A DNA stretch of 64,000 bases from Porphyra umbilicalis (GCA_002049455.2 KV918791.1:186001-250000), one strand, 5' to 3'. Positions 46,925 to 60,083 are shown, counted from the first letter of the stretch. Numbers and translations: made by a program. The notes: generated from the sequence alone by a model not told the origin.

Positions 46925-49900
46925 ATGGCGGGGCCCGCCCGACCCGCGGGACCCGTGACGCGGACGAGGACGGGGCGGCGCGCCAGAGCCACGATCGTGG
47001 CGCCGGCGGCATCGGCCGGCGCGGCCACCGGCGGGCTCCCAGTGCTCGGGGCTGCTGCGGCGGCGGTCGAGGCGGTAGGCGCTGCGGCTCGGCGGACGTC
47101 GGCCATGGCGGGGCCGTGCCCCCGCTCGACGACGGAGGAGGCGCCGTCGCTGTCGCGCTCGCCTTCACCCCCCCCCGTGCCGGGGGGCGCCGCGGCGGCT
47201 GAGGCGCCCGGCGGAGCGGCCGGCGGTGGGGCGTCGTCCGTGGCGGCGGCGGCCGCCGGACGTGGAGGCGGCCGACCGCCGGAGCGGGGCCCCGCGTCGG
47301 CGGGGCGGGCCGCGCCGGCAACGCCGTCGGCGACGTCCGGGGGTCGGTCGCGCTCGGCGCTTGCGGAGAACCTCCTTCGGACCGCGACATGGGCCCGGGT
47401 CCCCGACCGGGACCATCTGCGGCCAACGCCGCGGCCGCCGCGGACGCTACCCCCGGGACTGCGGGACCCGGTCCCCACGGCGGTCGTGCTACCGCCGCCG
47501 GCTGCCCCGGCTCCACTTCCCGTCGGGTTGCCGATCGAGGTCGCGGACGCCTGCGACGTCGACGGCGAGGGCCCTTGGCCGACGGTGCGGGTTGCGTCCG
47601 GGGGCACCATGCCGGGGCGCTACGACGCGGCGGCCATCGACACGGCGTGGACCCGCATGCTCGCCGTCGGCGAGGCGGGCGGGTACATGGCGGCGGCCGC
47701 GGCGCCGAACGTCTTGAAGTCGTTGGCCGCCATCGACCACCCGCTCGCCGCCGAGTACTTCCGCCGCCCTCTGCGGGTAAATGAGGTCGCCGTGATCCTG
47801 CCGGAGCCAATGCCGGAAGTCACGGAGATGTTCTGCGTCGACGGTGCGGCGGGGTTCGCGTGGTTGGTGGCGCTGCAGCTCCAGCTGCAGAAGCTGCGGG
47901 CGACGACGTGTGGGGACGTGAGCGTCGGGTTGGAGTTTTGGGTGGGGCGTGAGCCCCTCCTCACCTCCGTGCCGGTCCCCGGGGACGACTGGGCCAACGA
48001 GCGGGACGCCCGCATGATAGGGCGGCTCGCTCCGGTGGCCCGCGCGGGCCATGGCGCGATGCGCCTGCCGCTGCGTGAGTCCGCCGACCGCACGTTCCTC
48101 CTCCCCACGGCCCCGTCCGACTGGGACACCGTGTTCGCCGCGCCGCGGCTGCTCACTTGGTGTCTGCCGCGGGTCTTCACCCATCTTGCGCACCGCCTTA
48201 CGACGGCGACGAGGGACCCCCTCGTTGGCGTGGCGCGGCTCACGGCAGCGTGCGCCATGGTGAGCGCCGTGCTTGCTGCCTACGAGCGGGACCGCCGCTT
48301 GTTCCGGCCCCCGCTCTTGGCGACGTTGGCGCTCACCCGCTTCGGGCCGGTGACCCTCGCTCAAGGGGACAACCAGCGGGCCACGACGCTGCGCCTCATC
48401 CTGGCGGCGTGGCCGCATGTCCCGTGGCGTCTCGTGCGCCAGCGCCTCCCCTACTCGACGCCGGGGAAGGAACCCCCCACCATCCTCTACGCGCACCGGG
48501 GCACGATGATGAGCGCCGAGCGCCACTGGGTGGGCGTGACGCCCTGCGCGTCCTCGTCCACCGGGTTGGGGTGTACGGAGGCTGCCCTCGAGGCGGACTT
48601 GCCCCCGCAGTTCCCCTACGTGGATATCGGCGGGGATGGGTACGGTGCCACGCACCCGGCAGCGGCCGCCAAACCCCCTGGGGTGGACGGGGTCGCGCCG
48701 CCGCGGTCTCCTCGGTCGGAGCCCCAAGGGGGCAGTGCCGGCCAAGGGGGCAGCGCCGACCAAGGGGGCAGCGCCGACGGTCCGTCGGACGCGGGTGGCG
48801 CCGCGTCGCCCGGCGGTCGTGGCGGGGCCGACCAGGGCGGTGGCCGACGGTACCCTACCACTGCCGACTCGGCGGCGGGGTGGAGTCCACCAGCGCCCGC
48901 CGGGGACCCCGGGGGCCGCGACTACCCGGCCGGCGGCGGCGCGGGCGGGCACGGCGACCAAGGGGCCGGCGGCCAGCGCCCCGGCGGCGGTTGGCAACCG
49001 GGCGGCGGGGGCCGCGGTGGTTGGTCATCGGGTGCCGGGGGCTACCCCCGTGCGGTTGCCGGATGGGGCCCGGCTCCCGCCGACCGCGGCGGGTGGCACC
49101 CACGCGCAGCCGGCGACCACTCCGGGGATGGCGGGTGGACGTGCGGGGACCGCCGTACTGGCGGCCTGTCCGACGCCCGGGCCTACCACGGTCGGGACTA
49201 CCACCGCAGTGGCGGACATCGCGGCGGTGACGACCGCGGCGGCGATTACGGCGGCGAGTACCGCGCCGACGGCGGCGGCCGCGGCGGTAACCGCGGTGGT
49301 GGCGAGTACCGCGGCGGCGGATACCGCGACGACCGCGGGTACGACCGCCACGGCGGCGGGTACCGAGGCGGTGATGACCGCGGGTACGACTACCGCGGTG
49401 GCGGCTACCGCGCCGGTGACGGCCGCGGATACGACTACCCTGGCGGCGGCTACCGCGGCGGTGACGACCGCGGGGACGACAGCCCCGGCGGTAACTACCG
49501 CTGGGGCGGCCAGACCGGCGGGTGGAACAGAGAGGCTGGCGGTTACGGGCCCGAGGGTGGCCGGGATGATGCACCCCGTCACGGGCATGGCAATGGCAGC
49601 GGCGGTGGGGACCGCAAGTGGGTCTCGCCGCCGGCGCCGCTCCTCGACGGGCATTATTACCCGCGCGACGGCGGTGCGGAGGGCTCGCCGACACCGCCGC
49701 GTCGGGAGCCCACCCCCGCTGGGTCCCCTTACCCGTCGCCGCGCCGCGGAGGGGGCGAGGCGCCGCCGACGTCGCCCCGTCGGTCGCCCGCGCCCACTAC
49801 GCCCCCGCCGGTGCCGCCGGCACCCGGGCGGTTCCTTGCTCCCGCTGCGGCCGCCGTGTCCCCGGTCTTACCGCCCTTGGGGTTGCCGGATGTGGCGCCG

Positions 49901-50778
49901 CCGTCCTCGGCTCGGGGGGCCGTGGCGGTGGCCGCCGAGCGGGGCGATACGCCGACGGCGCCGCCGTCTCCGCCCCGGAGAGCCGTGGCAGTGGCCGCCG
50001 AGCGGGGCGATGCGCCCGACCCGAGCATGCCACGGGCGGGGCCCTCGCTGCCGCCCCGGCCGTCTTCCTCGCCGCCGTCGGCGCTGCTGCCCGCGTCGGC
50101 AGGAGCCGCGGCGGGACCCCCCGCCACGGGGGCGGCCGTAGCGCCCCCGCGTCGGGTTACCGCGCCCGCCGTTGCGGTGGTGGGGCCGCCCGACCTCGCG
50201 CCGCTTGGGGCCACGCCGGACGCCCCGGCGACGGGGGACCCTCCTTCCGGTACCCCGTCGCGAGCCGCCCCCGAACACCCCCCCCCCCCGGCCGATACGC
50301 CGCGAGGCCCCGACGGCGGGAGCGGCAACGCCGCGGGCGAGGAGAACGGAGCGCCGGCGGTCGGCCAACGGCGGGGACGGGACGACGGGCCGGCCGGGCG
50401 GCGCGTCGCGGCGCAGACCAGCGGGCGGGACGTGGCCGTGGAGCGGGAGAGCCGTGGCATGGCGAGCAGGACGCCACCGTGTCGGCGTACTACTTGACGG
50501 GGGCGGCGCACACCGATCAGGCGGGCCCGCCCCGACCGGGCGACCTCCGCGGGGCCGTGTGGGCCGAGTGGGGGTACGACCCGGTGGTGAACTGGGGCCA
50601 GGTGACGGACGCGTTGGTGGGGTGGGCCCTTCTTGAGTACAGCCGGGCCGCGCGCCAGGTGAAGGGCTCGCTGGCCGCGAGCCCAACGTGGCACGCGGCG
50701 CGCCTGAACCAGGCGGTGCGCGCCCAGCTGCGCAAGGGCGGGGTCACAGTGGTGGACCCCGCCTACGCCGACCCGTAG
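46925..50778 (+). CDS. Antisense reading region of element 2, with RGG-rich tract
   Basis: Opposite to gag-pol and starting 37 bp inside the 3' LTR, this region spans close to 1280 codons with about one break. An Ala/Pro/Arg-rich N-terminus is followed by a non-repetitive part of about 350 residues (RYDAAAIDTAWTRMLAVGEA, EMFCVDGAAGFAWLVALQLQ, TFLLPTAPSDWDTVFAAPRL) that looks like a folded domain of no known family. Then comes a Gly/Arg/Tyr/Asp tract with YRGG and DRGG repeats (about 49140-49540), as in RGG-box RNA-binding proteins, a Pro-rich stretch, and a compact C-terminal segment (VVNWGQVTDALVGWALLEYS). Codon bias is strong. It occupies the same place as the antisense region of element 1. 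Confidence 0.55.
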
Positions 50779-50829
50779 GTGGTACCGAGGCGCGCCGTAG
50801 GGAATAAATCCGGTTGGGCCCGCGGCGCC

Positions 50830-53180
50830 GTGTGACCGCTGGCGGGGCCCTCCGCTGCGCACCCGGTGTGTGCCGATCCGGGGGCGCCGCCCCACTGGCG
50901 ACACGCCCTTCGTTCCGACGGGCGCCGCGCCGCCGTGGGGGCGCCGCCCCAGTGGCGGTACGCCCGCCGCCGCGCACCCGGCGTGTGCCGATCAAGGGGC
51001 GCCGCCCCACTGGCGATACGCCCTCCGTTCCGCACCGGGCGCGTGCCCGTCCCGGGGCGTCGCCCCAATGGCTATGCGCCGTCCGCTTGGCACCGGGCGC
51101 GTATCGAGCCCGGGGCGTCGCCCCAATGGCGGCACGCACTTCGCTCCGCACCGGGCGCGTGCCGACCACGGGGCGCCGCTTCAATGGCGATACGCCCTCC
51201 GCTGCGCCCCCGTCGCGCGCCGAGCCCGGGGCGTCGCCCCAGTGGTGCTACGCCCTCCGTCACGACGGGCGCCATGACGCCGTGGGGGCGCCGCCCCACT
51301 GGCGATACGCCCTCCGCTGCGACGACGGGCGCCACGACGCCGTGGAGGCCCCGCCCCACTGGCGATCCGCCCTCCGTCACGACGGGCGCCACGACGCCGT
51401 GGGGGCGCCGCCGCAGTGGCGATACGCCCTCCACTGCGACGACGGGCGCCACGACGCCGTGGGGCCGCCGCCCCACTGGCGATCCGCCCTCCGTCACGAC
51501 GGGCGCCACGACGCCGTGGGGGCGGCGCCCCACTGGCGATACGCTCTCCGCTGCGTCCCTGTCGCGCGTCGACCCCGGGGCGTTGCCCCACTGGCGCTAC
51601 GCCCTCCGGCACGACGGGCGCCACGACGCCGTGGGGGCGCCGCCCCACTGGCGATACGCCCTCCGCTGCGTCCCTGTCGCGCGTCGACCCTGGGGCGTCG
51701 CCCTACCGGCGCTACGCCCTCCATACGCACTTGGGGGCGTCGCCGCACTGGCGATGCGCCCTCCGCTGCGACGACGGGCGCCACGACGCCGTGAGGGCGT
51801 TGCCCCACTGGCGGTACGCTCTCCGCTGCGCCCCCGTCGCGCGCCGAGCCCGGGGCGACGCCCCACTGGCGCGACGCCCTCCGTCACGGCGGGCGCCACG
51901 ACGCCGTGGGGCGTCGCCCCACTGGCGATACGCCCTAGCGTCCCTGTCGCGCGTCGACCCCGGGGCGTTGCCCCACTGGCGCTACGCCCTCCGGCACGAC
52001 GGGCGCCACGACGCCGTGGGTCCGCCGCCCCAGTGGCGATACGCCTTTGCTGCGTCCCTGTCGCGCATCGACCCTGGGGCGTCGCCCTACCGGCGCTACG
52101 CCCTCCATACGCACTTGGGGGCGTCGCCGCACTGGCGATGCGCCCTCCGCTGCGACGACGGGCGCCACGACGCCGTGAGGGCGTTGCCCCACTGGCGGTA
52201 CGCTCTCCGCTGCGCCCTCGTCGCGCGCCGAGCCCGGGGCGACGCCCCACTGGCGCGACGCCCTCCGTCACGGCGGGCGCCACGACGCCGTGGGGCGTCG
52301 CCCCACTGGCGATACGCCCTAGCGTCCCTGTCGCGCGTCGATCCCGGGGCGTCGCCCCACTGGCGCTACGCCCTCCGTACGCACTCGGCGCGTGCCGATG
52401 CCGGGGAGCCGCTGCACGGGCGGCACGCCCGACTTCACGACGAGCGCCACGACGCCGTGGGGGCGCCGCCACTCTGGCGATACGCCCTCCGCTGCGACGA
52501 CGGGCGCCACGACGCCGTGGGGCCGCCGCCCCACTGGCGATACGCCCTCCGCTGCGTCCCTGTCGCGCGTCGACCCCGGGGCGTTGCCCCACTGGCGCTA
52601 CGCCCTCCGTCACGACGGGCGCCACGACGCCGTGGGGGCGCCGCCACTCTGGCGATACGCCCTCCGCTGCGACGACGGGCGCCACGACGCCGTGGGGGCG
52701 CCGCCCCAGTGGCGATACGCCCTCCGCTGCGTCCCCGTCGTGCGTCGACCCTGGGGCGTTGCCCCACCGGCGCTACGCCCTCCATACGCACCCGGGGGCG
52801 TCGCCGCACTGGCGATACGCCCTTCGCTGCGACGACGGGCGCCACGACGCCGTGAGGGCGTTGCCCCACTGGCGGTACGCTCTCCGCTGCGCCCCCGTCG
52901 CGCGCCGAGCCCGGGGCGTCGCCCCACTGGCGCTACACCCTCCGTACGCACTCGGCGCGTGCCGATGCCGGGGTGCCGCTCCACGGGCGGCACGCCCGGC
53001 GTCACGACGGGCGCCACGACGCCGTGGGGGCGCCGCCCAACTGGCGATACGCTATCCGCTGCGCCCCCGTCGCGCGCCGAGCCCGGGGCGTCGCCCCACT
53101 GGCGGGACGCCCTTCGTTATGCACCTTCCGTGCGCCGATGCTGGGGTGTCGCCCCGCTGGTGACGCCCCCCGCACCTTCG
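50830..53180. repeat. Tandem array of about 40 hairpin-forming units of 57-60 bp
   Basis: Units contain GACGGGCGCCACGACGCCGT, a GGGGCG(T/C)CGCCCC palindrome, ACTGGCGATACGCCCTCCG and variants. Spacings of 57 and 60 bp are seen near 51263-51380. Frames are open on both strands because the units are near multiples of three. The array lies between the chromodomain end and the antisense region of element 2 and has no counterpart in element 1. Confidence 0.9.
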
Positions 53181-53207
53181 GCGCGGGCCGACCTCGGGGC
53201 GCGCCCC

Positions 53208-53975
53208 CTAGAGGAGCGGGCCGACCGGCGTATCTGGTCCCGCCGGGGCCCCGGGCTCCGTCGCGACCGAGGGTGCGGGCGCGGTCCCCGCCTCGGCGGC
53301 CGCGTCATTGTCCCCGGTCACGCCCGGGGGCCGGTCCGCCGCCGTGTGGAGGAGGCCCCGGCGGCTCGCGCGGCGCAGGTACAGCCGCAGGGTTTCGTGG
53401 GGTGCGACGGAGGCGTCCTCCCACGTGGCCTCCTCGTATCCGGTCCACGTCACCTTGAACAATAGGCGGCCGTCCTCGCCGTCGGCATGGTTCAGTATCT
53501 GGTCGATGTGATACGTGTGCCCATCGGGGCTAGGCCCGTGGGGCCGGACCGTGGTATCCAATGAGGGGTGAATGGCCGGCTCGGCCGGGGGCCCTGACGG
53601 GGCGCGCACCAGGTGCACAATGTTTTCCCGCCGGTGCTCGCCCTTGATATCGAGCACGGCGGTTGGCCCCTCGATGCGGACGACGCGAAATGGGCCTTGG
53701 GCCCGGTGACCAAGCTTACTCCCCTTGTAGTCATGGTGTCGCTTGAAGGCGAACCCGCCGACTTCCAGCCCAGTCGGTTGGGGTCGGATGCGTGCATCGT
53801 GGTTGCGCTTGTACAGCTGCTGCGCTGCCGCCAGGGCCTCCCGGATCCGCGGGATCAGGCGCACCAAGCGCGTCAGGAAGGCGGCCTGCTCCTTCTTCTC
53901 GGCGTGGGTGCCCCGTTGCGCCGTTGCCGGGTACCGGCTCCTCCGCGTCAGGTCCTTGATGGACCAGCTGGCCAC
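53208..53975 (-). mobile_element. Element 2 C-terminal pol part with chromodomain
   Basis: The segment has the post-integrase fold region (FRVVRIEGPTAVLDI) and the chromodomain YHIDQILNH...FKVTWTGYEEATWED near 53400-53530, then an Ala/Pro-rich end. Confidence 0.85.
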
Positions 53976-54089
53976 TCCCTACGGGTTGACGAGCTCGAAC
54001 GGAGCGACCTTGGTCGCCGCATGCGGCTGCGTGTTGTACGCCAACGTGAGCGCCGGGAGGAGCTGGTCTCACGTAGTGGGGTGCTCGGC

Positions 54090-56150
54090 GACGTAGTGGT
54101 CGAGGATGCGGCCCATGGTGCGGTTGAACCGCTCAGCTTGCCCGTTCGTCTGCGGTCGCGACGGTGTGGTCACCTTGGCCTCGACGGACAACAGGTTGCA
54201 CACCTGGTGCCAAAACTGCGCGGTGAACTGGGGCCCGCCGTCCGACAGGACCCGGTCAGGGGGGCCGTAGGCCCCGATCCAATAGTCCAGGAGGACGGAG
54301 GCGCAGTCCACCACGCGTATCTTACCCATCGGGATGGCGCGTACCAGCTTGGAGAACCGGTCAGTGATGACAACGATGTACTTGTTGCCGGCGGCCGTCT
54401 TGGCCAGCGGCCCGAACAAGTCCGTGGCGATGTCCTGGAAGGGCAGCGTGGCTGGGAAGAGCTGCAAGGCGGCTGCCGCCCGAAGCGGCCGGACGCGACC
54501 GCGGGCGCAGCTTGCGCAGTTGCGGACATGAAGGACGACGTCCGCCGCCATTCCGGGCCAGTAGTAATACCGCCGCATGGCAGCATACATCCGGGACTCC
54601 CCCAGGTGTCCCGCCAACGTGGTCTCGTGTTCCAACCGCAGAACACGCTCCCGCAGGGGCACCGGTACGACAATCTGGGCCACCCCGTCATGGGTGGCAC
54701 GCCGGCACACGAGGCCATCACTGTCCTCGAAGAACGGCACCGCTCGACCGGCGTTGAGCGCCTCCACGACCTTGCGACACAGGGGATCCTCCCCTTGTGC
54801 CGTGGCCACCTCGCCCTTATCAATGCCGCGCGTGGTCGGCCCGGATACGTTTTTGGCTGTCTCCAGGCCCCGGGCCGTCTCTGCCCGGGTCACGGCGAAG
54901 ACGGGAAGGTCCGTGTCGTCGGCCGAGCGGTCGGTGCCCGACGTGACCAGCCGGGACATCCCGTCGGCGAGCCAATGGGTTTGGCCAGGCTTGTACGCGA
55001 TGTCGAAGGCGAGCTCATTCAGGCGCATGCGCCAGCGAGCGAGGCGCCCGTGTGTCGTCCCGTCGATGTTGAGGAGCCACCTGAGGCAGTCGTGGTCCGT
55101 CCGGACCAAGAACCGGTCGCCCTCCAGGTAGGCTCTCAACTTGAGGGAGGCCCACACGACGGCGAGGCACTCCTTCTCGGTCACACCGAAGTTGCGTTCT
55201 GCTCCTTCGAGGACGCGACTGATGTAGGCGACGGGGCGGAGCCCGCCTTCCTGCTGCTCATGTAGCAGGGCTGCGCCTTCTTGCGTACCGCACGCGTCCA
55301 CGTCCAACACATACCTGTGGCCGGCGCGTGGGAGGGCGAGAACAGGGGGCTGCGTCAGCCGGCGCTTCAGCTCCTCGAAGGCGACCAGCTTCTCCGGCGT
55401 CGGTGGCGGCACCGTGACCGGGGCGGTCGATCGCATGAGGTCCGTCAGGGGGGTGGCGATCCGCGCGAAGTTCGGGACGAACCGTCGGAAGACATTGCAC
55501 ATGCCAATGAAGCTCCGCACCTGAGTGCGCGTCGTCGGGAACGCCGCCTCCCGGAGGGCCTTGGTGTGGGCCTGCAACACGCCGAGGCGGCCGGGAGAGA
55601 TCTCGTGGCCGAGGTACTCCACCGACGTCCGGAAGAAGCGGCACTTGGGCAGCTTGAGGGTGACCCCCGTGGCCCGTAGGAGCCCCAGGACCTCGTCCAA
55701 ATGCTGGACATGCTCCTCCTGCGTCTTGGAGTAGACGATGACGTCGTCGAGGTATACCAGGCAGCTTTGCCACTTGACGCCGGACAGGATGATGTCCAAC
55801 GCCCGCTGGAATGTCGCGGGCGCGTTCGTCAGCCCGAACGGCATCCGCTTGTAGTGGTAGGCCCCCTTGTGGCAGACGAAGGCTGTCTTCTCCCGGTCGC
55901 CATCGGCGATCAGGACTTGCCAGTACCCGGCGTTGCAGTCCAGGGTGGAGAAGACCTTGGCCTCCCCGAGGCTGTCGATGCACTCATACATGCGCGGCAG
56001 CGGGTAGGAGTCGCCCTTAGATACCGCATTCAGCAAGCGGTAGTCCACGCAGAACCGGAGTGTCCCATCCTTCTTGGGGACCAGGACAACGGGGAAGCCC
56101 CACTCGGAGGACGTCGGCTCGATCACGTCGGCCGCCAGTTGGCGTTCGAC
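54090..56150 (-). mobile_element. Element 2 RT, RNase H and integrase
   Basis: Reverse transcriptase shows RFCVDYRLLNAVS, FSTLDCNAGYWQV, MPFGLTNAPATFQ and YLDDVIVYS. RNase H has LDVDACGTQEGAALL, VTEKECLAVVWA and VRTDHDCLRWL. Integrase has the HLGESRMYAAMRRYYYWPGM and NCASCARG zinc region, then ATDLFGPL, VLSDGGPQ and PQTNGQAERFNRT. The order and motifs are those of Ty3/Gypsy. Confidence 0.95.
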
Positions 56151-56959
56151 TTCCGCAGCCTCCGCCTCTCGCGCCTTGGGCCCGGCCCGCCGGGGCGGGA
56201 CGCGCACGGGCTTGGCCCCCGGGGTGAGCTCGATGTGATGCATCGTGGCCTTGATCGCGCCCAGGGCTTGGCCCGACCACATCGCCTCGTGCCGGCGGAG
56301 CACCGCCCGGATCCGCTCGTGGAGGTGCAGCGGAGCCTCGGGCAGCGGGACATCCGCCACGCGCGGAGGGTTCGGTGCCGGAGGCTCGGGCACCTCCTCG
56401 GGGGGGTCCCCCTCGAGGCCGCCCCGTCCTGTGGTGGGTTCCGCCACCAGCAGGGCCCCGTCCACGGCTGCCATCGGGGCAGGTTCTGCCAAGGCTCCCG
56501 CGTCGGCCGGGCGGGGGACACAGAAGGATGGGTCGTGCGCCGGCACGTCGACCCGCACCGAACCGCCCCCGTCGGCCGACGGGCGCGCGGGCAAGGCGAT
56601 GACGCCGGTCGTGAGCACCTCGACTCGGCCGATGGCCGTCTTTGGGCGGAGGGTTACCTCGCAGTCCCCGAAGTTCGAGATCACGACCGGGAAGGCGATG
56701 TCGGGCAGAATCTCGTGGACCCCGTTGGCGACCGTCGCCCGGTACATGGTCATCAACCGGGATGCCCCGAAGACCTGCCCTAGGCCACCCCACGGGGTGC
56801 GCACCCAGGCGATCGTCGCCGACCGTGGCGCCAACTGCGTCTTGTATGCGAGCCGCAGGACGCGGGACGCCGTGGCACGGCGGTCAATCTTGTCATTGGG
56901 ACCCCGAACGATCGCGGACGCCGTCCCATCCCGCTACCGCTCCGCTTGGTCCGACAGCA

Positions 56960-57300
56960 GGATGGCATGGGCCTGCGCGTCCAGGAAGTCGCATCCCAGC
57001 AGGACGGGGACAGAGAGGCTGGCGACCACCTGGAAGGTGCATGGCACGCTCAGACCCCCCCGGAAAAGCAGGGAAATCGTTCCCGAGGTCACTAGCTGAT
57101 TCCCGTTTGCGTCGCGCAGCCGGAGCCCGGCGCCGGGCGGGTGCGGCGTGATCGCCGCGTCCCATCCGTCGGGGAGGGCCTCCGGCCGGATGACGCTTGC
57201 GCCTGCTCCGGTGTCGATGACCACGAAGGTCGCGATCATGTTGAACGCCCGGCGTCTCAGGGATGCCGTGATCTTGTAGTTGTGCAGCGTCCCGAGCAGG
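56960..57300 (-). mobile_element. Element 2 aspartic protease region
   Basis: VIDTGAGASVIRPE is the active-site motif, followed by LSVPVLLGCDFLD, the second landmark of retropepsins. Confidence 0.85.
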
Positions 57301-57559
57301 ATCTCGGCGTCTTCGGTCGCGGGTGCCGGCTTGGCGGGTGGCGCGGTGACCGGGGCTGGCCCCTCGACGCCGACGGTCGCAGCGTCCCTGTCCGCTGCGG
57401 GACCGGTCGGGCGGGGCAGGATGCGGGGCCGAAAGGCCGGCAATGGCCAGACGCCCCGTCCACAGCGCCACAGGGCGCGCTGCCTGGCCGCCGTGATGTA
57501 GGCCGGTCGGCGCGCAAGTTTGAGGCGAACGGCACCGGTGGGCAGCCCACACAAGAGGC

Positions 57560-59980
57560 TGCCCCTTGAGCGTTTCCCTGGGCCTCGTCATCGGCGGCAC
57601 CCGCCGCCTCGTCGGCTTCCCCTTCCGACCCGTAATGGGTCAACTGACGCCACTCCTCCTCCGTCGTCGTCCCGTCGTCGGTCTCGTAGGCCTCCGGTTT
57701 GCGTTCCACCTCGTGGATGACGTGCACCCCCGTGGCGGCCGCCTGCGCAGTCAGGGCGGCAGCGCTGGCACCCCCCGTCGACCGCGCCCGCCGGACCGCT
57801 TCCCGCGCGTTACCCGCCCGCTCTTGCTGCTCCTGGGTCATTATGGGGCACTGCTCCGCCCAGTGCCCCGGGTCGTAGCACACGACGCAGGCCCCCCGAC
57901 GGCGCGTAGGGCCACCAGCGGGGTACCCGCGCGGGTGAGCGGGGTCCCGCCCGGCATGGCTATACGCCACGTTGGGGCGTCCCGAGAAGGGGACTGCTGC
58001 GCCCAGCCGGGACCCGGCGGCTCCGGAAGCGGCGGGACCTGGCCCCTGCGTCAGCGGTGACGCGAACTCCGTCGTGCGGCGGTACCCCATTCGGGGAGCC
58101 TGGTTCGGGCCCCAACCCGACGGGGCTGGGCCTCCGGTACCGGCGACGAAGGCCACGGAGCCCTCTCCCTCGGGCGCGGCCAGGGCGGCCTGTGCCGCAT
58201 GCCAATCCCAAGGTGTGGCGGTCGCATCGACCGTGGCCACGTCTCCATCGGCCTGGGAGGCGCCCCCGAGGGCCTTGGACGCGGGTGCCTTGCTCCGCGG
58301 GGTCAACGACAGCCGGTTCCGTGCCGGTGGCTTCGGTGCCAACTTCACCTTGTGCAGGGCCCGGGAAGACTTCCCTTCCCGATCGAGGTGGGCCTTCAGC
58401 TTCGTGAACGATCGCCCGGCCGTACTGTACTGCCGTGCAGCGGCCCGAAGGGACTCGGAGACCCCTTGCACCAGCACCGCCTTGAGCTCCTTGCCGTCCA
58501 AGTGGGCCCCAAGGGCGGCGTTCAACGCCACGATGCGGTCCCCGAACTGCCCCTCGGTCTCCCACGCGTGCTGCTTGGCGCACTGCAGCTCGCGGAGGCG
58601 GTCGGAGAGGACGTCCTCGTCGAGGTGCTCCTCCAGCAGTTCACGGATGATGTGCTTGAACTTGGGCTGGGCGGCCACCGCCGCCGTGTCGCTGCCCATC
58701 GGCACCACGCGGCGAATGACCACCATGACGGTCTCGGAGACCAGCCACTGAAGCAGGTACACCGCGGCCCCCTCGGCCACGCCGAGGGCGTCGCAGGAGT
58801 TCTTGAGCTTCCGCAGGAAGTTGATGACGCTCACCCGATCCTTGGCGTCCCAACGCCGGTCCTCCGCGAGCATCATTTCCTTGAGGTCACGCCGGTTATA
58901 CCGCTGTTGCGCCCGCTGCGTGCGCGAGAACCCGGGCGTGCGGTGGTACAGGCGATACGAGTCCGTCTTGAACAGGGGCACAAACCGGGGGTCCGTGACC
59001 CGCTCCAACCGCTGGTCGCGTCGCAGGCGCCGGACCGCCTCGCCCACGATAGACTCGCGGAATTCCGCCATCGACGCCGCCGGCTCGGTCGTCTCCTCCG
59101 AATCCGCCTCACTGTCGGAGGACTGGGCCCCCGCATGGACGCCGCCCGCCGGGGACGTGGCCCAGCCGGGCGCGGGCGCCGCCGACCGGGTGGACGCGCC
59201 CGGCCCCGCCCGCGGGGCCACGAGAGTCGGCGCGGGCAGCGCGTCGGGCACAGCTGCCGAGGAGGCCGTCTTGACGATCTGGTCCCGCAGGCGGCGGAGC
59301 TCCCCCAGCTCCTGTCGCATCTCGGTCATGAGCAGCTGCGACTCTGTCGTGTCGGCGACCGTCTCGGGGCGGCGTCCGCCCGATCGCCGCGACCCGCGCA
59401 CGGAGCGCCCACGGCGCCCCGGTCGGGTCCCCATCTGGGCTGCGCTGCCGTCCGTTGGCGGTGAGGCCCCGCGACGGCGCTCGGTGCGCGTCGCCGCCCA
59501 CGCGGAGAACGTCTCCTCCGCCTCCGTCGTGTCCAGCTCCGTCGCATCTGCGTCCGCCCGTCGGCGCGCGGCAGACGACGGGGGGAGACGGATCGCATCT
59601 GCGTCCCGGCGCCGCGGCGGGGCGAAAACGCCGCTCCGACGCGCCAGATCCCGGGGGGTGTTCGCGGGCCCCCCCGGGCCCCGTTGGGATGTCATCCCCG
59701 TCAGCCCCTGGTCTGAGGCGACGGCTCGGTCGGTCGCCCCGGGATGCGCGTGGTCGGGGTCAAAGGGCGACGTGCCGTGCACCATCGCCACCGAACCACC
59801 GCCCGCCGTCGACGCCGCCGGGCCCCCTCGCTTCAGGGCCATGAGGTCTGTCAAGGAGGGCAGCCCGCCCCGTCCGTCCATCCGGGCCCCGGTGGCTGCG
59901 CCGACGTCGCCGTCGCTCACGTCCGCCCGGGGAGCGCCCCCGGCGACAGAAGAGCAAAAAGAAGAGGAAGCGACGCGGTC
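57560..59980 (-). mobile_element. Element 2 gag region with CCHC knuckle
   Basis: A Ser/Arg/Asp-rich N-terminus is followed by a helical gag core (VINFLRKLKNSCDALGVAEG, LRELQCAKQHAWETEGQFGD) and a zinc knuckle CVVCYDPGHWAEQC near 57850-57900. Confidence 0.85.
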
Positions 59981-60083
59981 CATGGCCCCGGGGGCCGCGA
60001 CGCGTACCGTGAGGTGATCCTCCAACGAACCGGTACAACCTCGAGATCGGGGCCGGGGGTCGTGCAACCGGGCGTGGACCAAT

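Noticed and set aside
50866-53163. A 765-codon plus frame through the tandem array, and similar minus frames
   Set aside because: Units close to multiples of three keep all frames open. The peptides are simple repeats of the array.
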